DNA of 64,000 nucleotides from a bacterium ADurb.Bin236 (GCA_002069885.1 MWCD01000006.1:1-64000), one strand, 5' to 3'; shown: positions 51,828-61,679, counted from the stretch's first letter. Program-made: numbers and translations. The notes: a model not told the origin generated them from the sequence alone.

Positions 51828-53435
51828 ATGAACACAAAAACGGAGCAAATCAACAAGGCTCACAAATCGGAAGTGAACAGCCGGCGCACGTTCGGCATTA
51901 TCAGCCACCCGGACGCCGGCAAGACCACCCTGACTGAAAAGCTGCTGCTGTTCGGAGGGGCCATACAAGTTGCGGGATCGGTCAAGGCCCGCAAAGCGAC
52001 GCGCCATGCCACCAGCGACTGGATGCCGTTCGAGAAAGAGTCCGGCATCTCGGTCACCAGTTCCGTGATGTCGTTTAACTACAAGGATTATAAAATCAAT
52101 CTGCTCGACACGCCCGGACACCGGGATTTTTCCGAGGACACATACCGTGTGCTGACCGCCGCAGACAGCGCTATCATGGTGATTGATAGCGTCAAGGGCG
52201 TGGAGACCCAGACACGGAAGCTGATGGAAGTCTGCCGGATGCGAAACACGCCGATCCTCACATTTATAAACAAGCTGGACCGCGAGGGCATGGCTCCTCT
52301 CGATTTAATGAATGATATCGAAAGCACCCTGAAGATTGAATGCGCGCCGCTTACATGGCCCATCGGCATGGGCAAGAGCTTCAAGGGATCCTACAACCTC
52401 TACCGCAAGGAGCTTGCCCTGTTCACCCCCGGCAAGGAGCGAGTGACTGATGACGCCATAACCATAAGAGATTTAGAGGATCCTCTTATGGATGAAATTA
52501 TCGGCAGCCAAGCCGGAGAACTGCGAGAGGATTTGGCTCTGCTGGAAGGCGCTGCGGCCCCATTCGACATTCAGGCTTTCCTCAAAGGCGCGCAGACGCC
52601 TGTTTTTTTCGGCAGCGCCATCAACAATTTCGGCGTGCAGGAACTGCTCGACACGTTTGTGGAAATAGCTCCATCTCCACAGCCCCGGCCGTCCGCCACG
52701 CGAATGGTGTTGCCGGAGGAAGAAAGCTTTTCCGGGTTTGTTTTTAAGATACAGGCAAACATGGATCCCGCGCACCATGATCGAATCGCTTTTCTGCGCG
52801 TCTGTTCGGGACGCTTTCTTCGCGGCATGAGGATTCGCCATCACCGCATCGGCAAAGATATCCAAGTCTCCAATCCGATAATCTTCATGGCGCAAGACCG
52901 CGCGTCTGTGGAAGAGGCATGGCCGGGCGACATAATCGGAATCCACAACCACGGCGCCATTCGGATCGGCGACACCTTCACGGAAAAGGAGCCCCTTAGT
53001 TTCGTCGGGATTCCGAATTTCGCTCCCGAGCATTTTCGCCGGGTGCGGCTGAAATCTCCTCTCAAAAGAAAACAACTACATAAAGGGGCGCTCCAGTTGG
53101 TCGAGGAAGGCGCGGTGCAGTTGTTTACGCCTTTGACGGGAAACGATCTGATCTTGGGGGCTGTGGGCGTGCTGCAATTCGAGGTTACCATGGCTCGGCT
53201 TATGTCCGAATACGGCGTCGATGCCACTTATGAAAATATGAATTATTCCACTGCCCGATGGATACGCTGCGATGACAGGAAAAAGCTATCCGACTTCGAA
53301 AGGCGCCACCATCCCAACATGGCGCGGGATTCGGAAGGCAATTTGGTCTACATGGACGAAAGCGAATGGGCGATGAAATACACAGAGGAGAAATGGCCGG
53401 ATATACAGTTTCTTAAAATTCTCGAACGTCAATAA
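51828..53435 (+). CDS. prfC: Peptide chain release factor 3 (RF3)
   Basis: 535 residues. GTPase that recycles RF1/RF2 after termination. G1 is [12 protein letters not shown]2 lies in SSVMSF, G3 is [14 protein letters not shown] and G4 is NKLDREG. Domains II and III follow with family blocks such as [22 protein letters not shown] and [13 protein letters not shown]. The start at 51828 is chosen over 51762 because conservation begins with the [16 protein letters not shown] region. It is a single-gene unit. Confidence 0.97.
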   Translation: MNTKTEQINKAHKSEVNSRRTFGIISHPDAGKTTLTEKLLLFGGAIQVAGSVKARKATRHATSDWMPFEKESGISVTSSVMSFNYKDYKINLLDTPGHRDFSEDTYRVLTAADSAIMVIDSVKGVETQTRKLMEVCRMRNTPILTFINKLDREGMAPLDLMNDIESTLKIECAPLTWPIGMGKSFKGSYNLYRKELALFTPGKERVTDDAITIRDLEDPLMDEIIGSQAGELREDLALLEGAAAPFDIQAFLKGAQTPVFFGSAINNFGVQELLDTFVEIAPSPQPRPSATRMVLPEEESFSGFVFKIQANMDPAHHDRIAFLRVCSGRFLRGMRIRHHRIGKDIQVSNPIIFMAQDRASVEEAWPGDIIGIHNHGAIRIGDTFTEKEPLSFVGIPNFAPEHFRRVRLKSPLKRKQLHKGALQLVEEGAVQLFTPLTGNDLILGAVGVLQFEVTMARLMSEYGVDATYENMNYSTARWIRCDDRKKLSDFERRHHPNMARDSEGNLVYMDESEWAMKYTEEKWPDIQFLKILERQ

Positions 53436-53605
53436 TTAGCTCTCTTATTTTGATTTTTCTTCACCCCCCGCTCGTTTCCTAGCCTTATGAAAGACGCCGA
53501 CTCATGATAGGGCGCGGATTAGCCAATAAGCAATACGGCTCCGTAAATTACGCCGAGAGCGCCGCCACGTTCTCAACATTGACCAAACAGAAAGACGCAA
53601 AAAAT

Positions 53606-53900
53606 TAGGCAAAAGCGCGTCATGTGAAAAGATATTGGGAAAGAGTTTTCAGTGGAATCTGTTTCTATACATGTTATTAGTTGATTCAACCCACTACCAA
53701 GTGTGCCACGCATAAAGCTTTTTCCTTTATGCATGATGTATCCCCCCAAATAGTTAATGGGAACTTTCATTTAATTCTTCGTATAAATGATTTTTCATGG
53801 GGCGTCAGGAAAAGACGCGTTTTGCGTGTCTCTTCCCGACGACGATTGAAACGTTTTGAAGAAATACAAAGAGAAACTTTTTCAAAAGTTTCTCTTTGGC
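53606..53900 (+). repeat. Long-form repeat with internal insertion, left end missing
   Basis: Keeps the GTGAAAAGATATTGGGAAAG block, the ATAAATGATTTTTCATGGGGCG segment and the right inverted end (CAAAGAGAAACTTTTTC, 53867 on). About 118 bp (53668-53785) inserted in the middle include a GCATAAAG/CTTTATGC hairpin. The left main hairpin is gone. It ends 30 bp before the stop of the thymidylate-synthase-like gene. Confidence 0.7.
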
Positions 53901-53931
53901 TTCTTTCTTCTTTTTATTATCTTTGCCGTTT

Positions 53932-54756
53932 TTACTTCTGCTCGGCGGCGACGCGGTCGCGGCCGATCTGGAAGAAAGGCTCGGCGTAGGCGCTGTTCCA
54001 CGTGCGGGCTTCGAAGGAGCGGTTTTTCACCAGATTTTGGAATCCCTCGAACTCCTTGAAATAGGAGCCGTAGATGTGGAAGCTATCGGAGATATCGACG
54101 TAGCGGCCGACGGCGACCGGGGCGCCGATTTTTTCAGCCACGCGGTTTGCTATGACCCGCATTAGGTCAGTTAGAGCGAATATGTTCATGAAAGCGGCTT
54201 TGTAAGCGTCTCGCGAGCGCCAGTGCGTGTTCATGTTGAGGATGTACGAGCGTGAGCCGGGAGCGGTCTCGGTCAGCCTGAACCAGAGGCGTTGGAGGCA
54301 GGGCGGGTCGTCGGTGGGAGCGTCAAGCAGCGGGTTCCACGTTATCGCCTGAGCGCGCCTTGTTATCGGACTGGCCGCCAAGCGATCCACCGAGTACGCT
54401 ATCTGGTCCACATGCTTGCCCTCGATTTCGTAGTCGAAGAGGCGTTTGTGATAGGTGTAGGTCCATTTGCCGGCGGCCGGGTCGATCCAGTGGTCATGCA
54501 CGCCGTCCACCACTTCGAGGCGGTACACTTCAAGCTCTTCGAGTCCGGCGGGGAAAGCGCGGTGGATGCGCGGCTCGGCGAACGGGTCCTCGACGACCAT
54601 CATCATGGTGCAGTCGCGGCTAGGCGGGTCGCCCGGCCTGTCGTACTCGGTGTGTATTTCAATGCCGTTTTCCCAAGCGGCAATGACAGATTTCTCCCAT
54701 GCTTCCGGCAGAGTGGCTCCGGTTACAGCCAGCGCCGGCACGTTTCCCGTTTTCAT
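53932..54756 (-). CDS. Thymidylate synthase-like protein
   Basis: 274 residues. Family marks: DDPPCLQRLWFRL with the nucleophile Cys at residue 153, NTHWRSRDAYKAAFMNIFALTDLMRVIA (RS-x-D and the Asn that binds the uracil ring in TS), and DSFHIYGSYF (H-x-Y). The Asn points to dUMP rather than dCMP as substrate, by analogy. Length and N-terminal half differ from classical ThyA, so it is a divergent branch. It follows pheA by 40 bp on the same strand. No DHFR gene is adjacent. Confidence 0.75.
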   Translation of the reverse strand: MKTGNVPALAVTGATLPEAWEKSVIAAWENGIEIHTEYDRPGDPPSRDCTMMMVVEDPFAEPRIHRAFPAGLEELEVYRLEVVDGVHDHWIDPAAGKWTYTYHKRLFDYEIEGKHVDQIAYSVDRLAASPITRRAQAITWNPLLDAPTDDPPCLQRLWFRLTETAPGSRSYILNMNTHWRSRDAYKAAFMNIFALTDLMRVIANRVAEKIGAPVAVGRYVDISDSFHIYGSYFKEFEGFQNLVKNRSFEARTWNSAYAEPFFQIGRDRVAAEQK

Positions 54757-54796
54757 TGATTTCCGCCTCCGTTCCCGCGCGGTTTTCCCGCGCGCG

Positions 54797-55852
54797 TCAC
54801 GCTTTTTCTTTCGGGTAAGACCCGATGGCCTTCAGAACAATCGTCTCGCGCCGCATGTCCTTGAGGGCCGCCTTCACGTTTTCGTCGCTCTCGTGTCCTT
54901 CCAAGTCGACGAAGAACATATATTCCCAGCGGCCCGTCGGGGACGGGCGGGAGAGCATCATCGTGAGGTTCAGGTTGTGTTTTTCGAACGACTTGAGCGC
55001 GCGGTACAGAGTGCCCGGCTCGTGCCGCACGGAGAACAGCGCGGACGTCTTGTCGTCGCCGGACGGCAGGTTTTTTTCCCTGCCCATGACGAGGAATCTG
55101 GTTTTGTTGTCGCGGTGGTCCTCGATGCGCGGGCGGATGATTTTAAGTCCGTAGATATCCGCCGCCAGCTCGCCCGCCACCGCCGCCGCGCTCTTGAACC
55201 TAGCGGCCCGCTGCGCCGCGACGGCCGTGCTGCTCACCTGTTCGATCTCTTTGCCGCGCGCGTTGCGTTTCAGCCATTCGGCGCACTGTTCCAGCGCCTT
55301 CGGGTGCGTGTATATCTTTTTTATTTCCTTGAAGTTGTCGTGTTTGGCCATCAGGTTGAGGGAGATTTCGCTGTAAATCTCGCCCACCGCCGCCAGCGGA
55401 GTTGTCGCCAGCCTGTCGAGGGTGTTGTTGACCGCGCCCTCGTTCGAGTTCTCGAACGGGACCACCCCGTAGTCGGCCAAGCCCTTTTCGACGTCGTCGA
55501 ACACCATAGAGATGTCCTCGCAGGGGCGTTCGATTACGTTGGAGCCGAATTTTTTCAGAGCGGCGGCGTGGGAAAACGTCGCGCGCGGGCCGAGAAACGC
55601 CACCGTCGGGAGCTTCTGCAGACCCCGGCAGGCGGAAAGAATCTCGCGCCAGACCGCCTCGATGCGCGCCTCGTCCAGCGGCCCTTCGTTAAGCTCCGCA
55701 AGACGCGCGATGATTTTTTTCTCTCTAGCCGGGTCGTAATTCGTTCTCTTGAACCGGGCCGTCTTCAGGGCAAGCTCCGCCCGCTCAGACAGCAGTTTCA
55801 GAATCTTCTCGTCGACGGCGTCTATCTGCCGCCTGATATCCGACTTGCCCAT
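54797..55852 (-). CDS. pheA: Bifunctional chorismate mutase/prephenate dehydratase (P-protein)
   Basis: 351 residues. An AroQ-type mutase (IRRQIDAVDEKILKLLSERAEL) lies in the first ~85 residues, then a dehydratase with VAFLGPRATFSHAAA, VPFENSNEGAVNNTLD, and the catalytic Thr in NKTRFLVMG, then an ACT domain (SALFSVRHEPGTLYRAL). The Phe-binding ESRP motif reads LSRP here, so feedback inhibition by phenylalanine may be altered (inference). ATG 55852 has GGAGGG 6 bp upstream; 46 upstream residues are unconserved. Confidence 0.95.
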   Translation of the reverse strand: MGKSDIRRQIDAVDEKILKLLSERAELALKTARFKRTNYDPAREKKIIARLAELNEGPLDEARIEAVWREILSACRGLQKLPTVAFLGPRATFSHAAALKKFGSNVIERPCEDISMVFDDVEKGLADYGVVPFENSNEGAVNNTLDRLATTPLAAVGEIYSEISLNLMAKHDNFKEIKKIYTHPKALEQCAEWLKRNARGKEIEQVSSTAVAAQRAARFKSAAAVAGELAADIYGLKIIRPRIEDHRDNKTRFLVMGREKNLPSGDDKTSALFSVRHEPGTLYRALKSFEKHNLNLTMMLSRPSPTGRWEYMFFVDLEGHESDENVKAALKDMRRETIVLKAIGSYPKEKA

Positions 55853-56110
55853 TTGGCCCTCCAGCCGCGCCGCCCGTTGCGCGTCGATCCGGTTTCCGTC
55901 CCGTCCGCTTCCGCGCGCAGCTTCCAAAGATTCTAGCAATTCCCGCCCCACGTGTAAACGCGCCGCATAGACAGCCTTTTGCGCTCGCATACAGCCGCCA
56001 TCGCTGATGGAACGTTCCCGGATTTCTCATGTTGACAATGTGAGAACCTCTGCGCTAATGTAGTATTTAGAATATTTAAGTTAGACAAATACGCAGGAGC
56101 TTCTAATCCA

Positions 56111-57229
56111 ATGAGCGGCGAATATCCGCAAAAATCCTTGTCTATCGAGCGCAGCCCTCTTCAGGCAATGAGAGATGGAGCGCCTTTCATTGCCGTTTAC
56201 ATGTGTTTATACGCTGCGGCAAGATTCCTTTCAAACAAATCGTTCTTGGAATATTTTGGCATAAAACAAACGGTCTCATATTCTTTAGTCGCTATGGCGC
56301 TGTCCTTGTTCATAGCTTTTTATCTTGCCTGCATTCTTGTCGCTTTGTTTGCGCGAATGACAAATACGCCTATGGCGCGAGGTTTTTTCAGGAGCGGCTG
56401 GCAAGTTTTTCCTCAAATGATTTTCGCGCAGCTCTGCATTTTCATTATCGGGCTGTTCCTGCTGTTTCCTGCCTATGTTGCGACTTTGGCGTTGTCGGGG
56501 CTTCGCGGCGCTGTTCCACCTGATGTATTCGACAAAGACAGTATATGGTTGCCGTTCAGTATCGCGTATTTGCTGGGCATATACATGGATTCAATGATTG
56601 TGATTTCGAGAAACCATCCGGTCGGCGAGTATTATTATATTAAAGCATGGTTTATCGACGGCCCAAGATTTCTTCTAAAGAACTTAAAAAAATCATCCGG
56701 TTTGATAATCCTTAGCGCGGCTATTACGGCGATAGGCATGCTGACCAAGAGAATTCTGCCTCTATCTGAGCAGATGTTTGCCACTATCGCGATATGGGTG
56801 TTCTTAGATTTTCTGTTTATATATATCAAACTCTCCGCGATAAGCATTCTAATCAAAAGCTGTTGGAATCCCTTTGCGGAGCATCCATTTCAAATGGAGT
56901 TGGCTTATGAAACATCCGACCCTGAAGAAGCGCGAATAGCGGCGCGGGCGCTGGATGAAGAACGGATATTTTACAAAACATATCCCGGCTTCGAAAACGC
57001 CGCCGTTGGGCTTGAACAAAAGTTATTTGACAAAGCGGGATTCTACGTGAAGTTGGACGGCTCAATCATAACAGCTTCGGATTTGATAGATAACGGGTTG
57101 AGAGAAGCGCGCGGCGAAAAACTTTCTCCCGAACAACAAGTTGAGAGATCGGAAAACACTCGTTTGATGATCGAACAATTGAGGGAGAAGCGAGGTTCGA
57201 TTCGGCAAAGAAATAGAAAGAAACGATAG
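56111..57229 (+). CDS. Multi-helix membrane protein with soluble C-terminal domain
   Basis: 372 residues. About five membrane helices in the first ~250 residues (near 25-45, 58-82, 105-130, 148-165, 195-215 and a sixth near 225-245), then a soluble tail. The tail begins MELAYETSDPEEARIAARALDEERIFY, like the DUF2007-type repeat that follows many bacterial membrane proteins. Its end is strongly basic (RGSIRQRNRKKR). No family recognised with confidence. It diverges from pheA. Confidence 0.7.
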   Translation: MSGEYPQKSLSIERSPLQAMRDGAPFIAVYMCLYAAARFLSNKSFLEYFGIKQTVSYSLVAMALSLFIAFYLACILVALFARMTNTPMARGFFRSGWQVFPQMIFAQLCIFIIGLFLLFPAYVATLALSGLRGAVPPDVFDKDSIWLPFSIAYLLGIYMDSMIVISRNHPVGEYYYIKAWFIDGPRFLLKNLKKSSGLIILSAAITAIGMLTKRILPLSEQMFATIAIWVFLDFLFIYIKLSAISILIKSCWNPFAEHPFQMELAYETSDPEEARIAARALDEERIFYKTYPGFENAAVGLEQKLFDKAGFYVKLDGSIITASDLIDNGLREARGEKLSPEQQVERSENTRLMIEQLREKRGSIRQRNRKKR

Positions 57230-57244
57230 GCAATAGACGCGCGT

Positions 57245-57568
57245 TCAGCCTTTTGGTTGTCTGCTTTCGAGGTCGGCTTTCCGGACGGCGTCCGTTTTTT
57301 CGGAGCGTTCAGCGTTAATGCGGTCGCGTTCGCCTTGAAGCTGAGCCTCAAGCTCGGGGATCAGTTGCCGTATCTCTTCCTGAGAGAACTGGGACTCGGC
57401 CTCTCGCAGCCGGGCGGACACTTTCAGCTCGATCTCCGCAATGAGGGCGTCGTACTCCCTGTTTATGTCGCGTATCTGCTGTTTAGCTTCTTTCGAAAGC
57501 TCGGTCGGGTCGTCTTGAGGGACGATGTCCTTTGTTTTTTCGAGAGCCAGTTCGAGAGCGGATTTCAT
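57245..57568 (-). CDS. Small charged coiled-coil protein
   Basis: 107 residues, entirely helical and charged. Coiled coil at about residues 20-95 (REYDALIAEIELKVSARLREAESQF and the following Glu/Gln/Arg stretches). ATG 57568 has GGGAGG 8 bp upstream. No family recognised. It is the last gene of a leftward set with the secreted protein and the GH84 enzyme. Confidence 0.7.
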   Translation of the reverse strand: MKSALELALEKTKDIVPQDDPTELSKEAKQQIRDINREYDALIAEIELKVSARLREAESQFSQEEIRQLIPELEAQLQGERDRINAERSEKTDAVRKADLESRQPKG

Positions 57569-57653
57569 AATCGGGCCTCCCGCCGGTGAGCGTTTCCCGG
57601 CGCACATAAGTTTATGAACTTTTCTGCAAAACGACAACGACTTCGCCGATGTT

Positions 57654-58610
57654 TCACCTGCCGCCGAAAACGGCCCCGCCGAAGTAGAGTATGGCGTAAG
57701 GAGTGGAGTCGGCGAGGGTGAGGTCGCGGTTGGAAGGGGCGATGCCGCCGGTTCCGCAGAATATTTTCAGCCCGCGTTCGGGCTTGGGCGTCAGCTTGTC
57801 TATCGCGGCGGACATACAGATTCTGCGTCCGGCGATCTTAACTTCAGCTTCTCCGGCGGCGGCTCCCTCGTTGGCCAGCTTGTCCAGAGTGTAAAGCCCG
57901 CTGAGGTTGAGCGCGGGCAGGTGCGCCATAAATCCAGAAGTGTTGTCGATGGAGCTTCTGCTGGGCCTAAAGCGAACGTCGTCGGGAATATAACCGACGA
58001 TTAACGCGGCGGCCCCGATGTTGGTGAAAGACTGGAAGACGGCGCGGGTCTCTCCGCAAACCATCAGAGAGGAGCCGTTGTGTCCGGCCTCCGCCCCCAA
58101 GATGTCCAACGAGGCGGGGATATCGAGATCCTCGCCGTCGGAGGTTATCGGAGTCAGAAGCGCGGGTCGGAAGTCATCGAGTTTGGGAAGCTGTATGACC
58201 TCGTTGCCGACCTCGTCTGACGCGCGGATGAAGAATTCGGCCTCGCCCGCCGGGATGGAATCTGCGACAACGGTCCACCAAAGCGACCTTGAGGGGTCGG
58301 GAGACATCGGGATGTCCGCCGGTTTCAGTTCGCCGCCCGCGCGGATAGCGAACACCCGCGCGGATTTGACTTTGAACTTGCTGATCTCCGGGTCGACCCA
58401 TATCTTGGCGGATATGACCGCCGAGCCGGGGGCGGTTCCGGGAGAAAGAGAGACGTCTAAGATGTCGGGCGGGACGTCCTGAAGGTTGTTCCCGAACGCT
58501 TGAGGGATGTTGTTGAAGATGGAGTCGGGCATCTGCTGGGCGCAGGCCGCCGAGGCTGTCAGAGCCGCCGCCGCAACGGCGGACATGATGGTTTTCGTCA
58601 GTTTTTTCAT
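57654..58610 (-). CDS. Secreted protein, unknown, coupled to GH84
   Basis: 318 residues with a signal peptide cut near ACA-QQMPD. The mature part holds an Ig-like beta-sandwich (PDPSRSLWWTVVADSIPAGEAEFFIRASDEVGNEV) and a C-terminal domain with two Cys. The ATG overlaps the stop of the GH84 gene (ATGA), so the two are coupled. It may be a partner or chaperone of the enzyme; this is inference from coupling. Confidence 0.7.
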   Translation of the reverse strand: MKKLTKTIMSAVAAAALTASAACAQQMPDSIFNNIPQAFGNNLQDVPPDILDVSLSPGTAPGSAVISAKIWVDPEISKFKVKSARVFAIRAGGELKPADIPMSPDPSRSLWWTVVADSIPAGEAEFFIRASDEVGNEVIQLPKLDDFRPALLTPITSDGEDLDIPASLDILGAEAGHNGSSLMVCGETRAVFQSFTNIGAAALIVGYIPDDVRFRPSRSSIDNTSGFMAHLPALNLSGLYTLDKLANEGAAAGEAEVKIAGRRICMSAAIDKLTPKPERGLKIFCGTGGIAPSNRDLTLADSTPYAILYFGGAVFGGR

Positions 58611-60313
58611 TTTTTCAGTCCGAGTATTTTTTTGATTTGGTCGACGCTCGCGGAGTCCGCCGGGAGAGACATTGAAGCGAGCGCGGCGGACGCGCGGGAG
58701 AAAGCGTCCAGCCCTTTTTCAAGCGCCGGAGCGACTTCCGCCGCGAACATGGGCGACAGTTCCGCCGCCGGGAGCGCTGATGAATAGCTGTTCAGCAACT
58801 CACGCAGGCTCGCGGCCGAGCCAGCGGCTTTCGAGGCGTCGGACAGCGATTCGAGCAGAGCGGGAATATGCGCGATGTTAGCCGGAGAAACCTTCTCTCC
58901 CTTTATCAACAGGGCCAGCAGAAGCGCGTCTCCCGCCGGCTGCCCGCCAGCGATTATTTCCGACGCGCGGCGGATAGACCGCGCCGGGTCGTAAGCTTCC
59001 GGGTTCCACCCGTAGTCCGCGACTGTGGAATCGACGAAGCGGGACATCTTGGCGCGGGAGTCGTCGGCGAATCCGTAAGGGTTGTTCAGATAGCTTGAAG
59101 TCAGCTTGTAGATGTCGGGGTCGCGCCGTTCGACCGGGCCGAGAGGAGACCAGTTGTCGCCGATGGCGGGCGGCCGCCCAACCAACTTGATGAACTCTCT
59201 TACGTCGTCGGCGGGAATGGAGTTTGACACTATGTCTCGGCCCGTCCAGCCGATGTCGATGTCCGGGTGAAGCTTTTCGCGAACGATGCGCATGTAGTCC
59301 GTCGGCGTCCAGCCCCAGTACTGGTTGGGCACGAAGAAGAGCTTCACATCACGGTCGCGCTCGCGCAGCGCGTCGAGAAGCTTGTTCGTCACTTCCACTT
59401 CCGCTTCCGCTATGTTCTTGTACGCCGCCCTGTCTGCGGGCGTCGAAAGGTAGGGTAGCACGTCGTCGAAGAATATGCCGAACCGCCTGACGCCGATTTC
59501 CTGCATCCGGGCGTACTTAGCTGCGAGGACCTCAAACTCCGCCGGGTCGGAATACTCCATAGACATGGCGGGGGAAAGAGAATAGGCGAATTCCACATGG
59601 TTGCGGGCGCTCGCTTCGACGTACTGCTTGAACCATTCCATCTCTTCGTCGGGATGGGGGGCGCGCCACCTGCGCCTGAAGTACATGCCTTCCTTCGGCG
59701 CGTATATAAAGGAGTTCATTTTCATCTTGCCAGTCCACTCGATGATGGCGAGGCGTTTTTCATGCGACCACACGCTGTAGCCGCCTTCGAGAACTCCCCT
59801 GTACGAGAAAGCCGGGAAATCAATCACTTCGCCCGCCGCGAGTTTCGCGCCGCCTTTGGCGATAAGCTGCTCCAGCGTCAGCGCCGCGTAGAAAAAACCC
59901 GCCCCTGTCCGGGCAGATATCTTTATCTCCGCCCTGTCTCCCGCCGAGACTTCAATACGGTATCCCTCTTGCCGGAAAACGGTCTCGTGTTCCGGGCCGC
60001 CGAATTCGAAGGAGATAAGCCCCGCGCCGTCTTCCGGAGACGCTGACATTCCTTTTTTGCCGAGCGCTTCCGCGAGGTAGTCGAGCGCCTGAGAGCCGAC
60101 AAGCCTCTCGTCTGCGTCGATCTCGAAAGACGCGGGCGCGGATATCCAGCCCGTCAGGCACGCCTGTTGAGGAGCCGGGTAAATGACAGCCGCGGCGTCT
60201 ATGGCGCATTCCGCCGCCGCAGTCGCGCTCGAGGGCGCCGATGTAATCGCCGTAGCGATGGCAATCGCCGCGACCAAAGCGATTCTTGTTGCGTTCTGTT
60301 TTACTTTTATCAT
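58607..60313 (-). CDS. GH84-type beta-N-acetylhexosaminidase
   Basis: 568 residues. The signal peptide (IALVAAIAIATAITSAPSSATAAA) is cut near residue 35. An N-terminal GH20b-like domain precedes the catalytic barrel: RGVLEGGYSVWSHEKRLAIIEW, then MNSFIYAPKEGMYFRRRWRAPHP. The catalytic Asp pair is D283/D284 in FFDDVLPYL. WTGRDIVSNSIPADDVREF and the DNWSPLG loop are GH84-like. It removes GlcNAc from glycans or O-GlcNAc from proteins; secreted forms often serve mucin breakdown. ATG 60313 is chosen for the signal peptide; a longer frame has a poor N-terminus. Confidence 0.9.
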   Translation of the reverse strand: MIKVKQNATRIALVAAIAIATAITSAPSSATAAAECAIDAAAVIYPAPQQACLTGWISAPASFEIDADERLVGSQALDYLAEALGKKGMSASPEDGAGLISFEFGGPEHETVFRQEGYRIEVSAGDRAEIKISARTGAGFFYAALTLEQLIAKGGAKLAAGEVIDFPAFSYRGVLEGGYSVWSHEKRLAIIEWTGKMKMNSFIYAPKEGMYFRRRWRAPHPDEEMEWFKQYVEASARNHVEFAYSLSPAMSMEYSDPAEFEVLAAKYARMQEIGVRRFGIFFDDVLPYLSTPADRAAYKNIAEAEVEVTNKLLDALRERDRDVKLFFVPNQYWGWTPTDYMRIVREKLHPDIDIGWTGRDIVSNSIPADDVREFIKLVGRPPAIGDNWSPLGPVERRDPDIYKLTSSYLNNPYGFADDSRAKMSRFVDSTVADYGWNPEAYDPARSIRRASEIIAGGQPAGDALLLALLIKGEKVSPANIAHIPALLESLSDASKAAGSAASLRELLNSYSSALPAAELSPMFAAEVAPALEKGLDAFSRASAALASMSLPADSASVDQIKKILGLKK

Positions 60314-60472
60314 GATGATTTCTCTGCCCCGCCGAGGTTTCTTCTGCCGATGAAACCCGCTGATGTCTAAAAAAGCCAATCAATAAGATAGGTTGAAGCC
60401 CGCCGGTGTGTCAAATAATTTGCTCGGCAAGCGTTTTGACTTTTATGGAAAGTCCGTATATTATTTTTTCTC

Positions 60473-61291
60473 ATGAAAATTAAGAGCCTATTGATTGTGT
60501 TGACGGTTGCATTTTTTGCGGCGGCTTCCTTTGCGACGGCTGAGAGCGCCGAAGCGCCGGGAGCATCTGTATTCATAGACGATTCATCGATAATCAAGAA
60601 TCTTGTCATACTGTGCGACGGCGGGGGAATGCGGTTTTCGCTCGCCGCAGCGGCCCCGCAGGGCGTGCGCAGACTCGAACTTCTATCCGGCAGTTCCATC
60701 GTCGCCGCAAAGGAATGCTACGGCTCTGAAATGTGCAGGATGGCTGGCTTCGCAGGATTGGCCTCTCTGTCGAGCGGTGTCATCACCGCCGTCGCAAGCG
60801 ATAAATCCGGGCGCGAGCAGCGCGAGCGCGTCCGCCTCAACGTCGAAAATAGCGACCCCAAAGTTTACATGATAACCTCGATGCCGATGATGGAAGGCTT
60901 TGCGCCCGCTATCATGGCCGAAGGAGAGCAAGAGGGCGGGAACGCCCCTGAAGCCGCAAAACCCGACGAGAAACGGCCTCCGGCTATTTCAGGCGAGCTT
61001 TCCTCCGCCGTCAAAGGTCCGGACATGTCAGCGACCATCAAAAAGAACGGCGCCAACGACTACACCATTTCGATATTCGCGCGCGACGACTCCGGCGTGA
61101 ACTTCATCCAGATACTTGAAAACGGCTCTTTCTACGATGTGGAGAGATGTGAAGACAAGAAGGAATGCGGTTTCACAAAAAACGTTAAAAGCAGAAAACC
61201 CGGAAGAAATTCCTATCTTATAAAATCGATGAACAGCAAAGGCGCGCTCTCGTTTCAGGAAGAATTTCTGGTGTTTACAGCCGCCGAATGA
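60473..61291 (+). CDS. Secreted protein with three Cys pairs, unknown
   Basis: 272 residues. The signal peptide MKIKSLLIVLTVAFFAAASFATA is cut near AES. Six Cys occur in three close sets (ILCDGG, KECYGSEMC, ERCEDKKECG), suggesting disulfides. The mature part is strand-rich with two Ig-like halves. It diverges from GH84 with a 160-bp gap. A long-form repeat starts 10 bp after its stop. No family recognised. Confidence 0.7.
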   Translation: MKIKSLLIVLTVAFFAAASFATAESAEAPGASVFIDDSSIIKNLVILCDGGGMRFSLAAAAPQGVRRLELLSGSSIVAAKECYGSEMCRMAGFAGLASLSSGVITAVASDKSGREQRERVRLNVENSDPKVYMITSMPMMEGFAPAIMAEGEQEGGNAPEAAKPDEKRPPAISGELSSAVKGPDMSATIKKNGANDYTISIFARDDSGVNFIQILENGSFYDVERCEDKKECGFTKNVKSRKPGRNSYLIKSMNSKGALSFQEEFLVFTAAE

Positions 61292-61300
61292 CGCGATGTT

Positions 61301-61677
61301 TAAGGGAAAACTTTTGAAAAAGTTTTCCCTTAAAATCCCTTTCAAAACGTTTCCTTGCGCGCGGCGAAGCGGGCGCGTTCGCGCCTGCGCTCCGCCGCGC
61401 TCATGTGAAAAGATATTGGGAAAGGGTTTTCAGTGGGATCCTATTCATAAATGATTTCACATCATGCGTTGCGCAACCACAACCGTAGGGGCGACCCTTG
61501 CGGTCGCCCGAAATGTTAAAAGGGCGGGGGCAAGCCCCGCCCCTACGATTACGATTTTAAATGGGGCGTCGGGAGGAGAAGCGCGTCAGCGATTCGCTCC
61601 CGACGGCCAGTGAAACGTTTTGAAGAGAATCCAAAGAGAAACTTTTTCAAAAGTTTCTCTTTGGCCGCCGGAGGCGC
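61301..61677 (+). repeat. Long-form repeat with a nested palindromic insertion
   Basis: Both inverted ends are present: AAGGGAAAACTTTTGAAAAA at the left and CAAAGAGAAACTTTTTC at the right. An insertion of about 95 bp (61463-61559) splits it. It fills the space between the stop codons of the converging 60473-61291 and MBL-fold genes, ending 2 bp before the latter. Confidence 0.85.
61484..61547. repeat. Nested 64-bp cloverleaf palindrome
   Basis: Outer stem CGTAGGGGCG/CGCCCCTACG, and inside GCGACC/GGTCGC and GGGCGGGG/CCCCGCCC hairpins. It interrupts the long-form repeat, so it was inserted later. Confidence 0.8.
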
Positions 61678-61679
61678 TT

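Noticed and set aside
54467-55936. 489-codon plus-strand frame over the pheA region
   Set aside because: Antisense to pheA and the TS-like gene, both with intact motifs.
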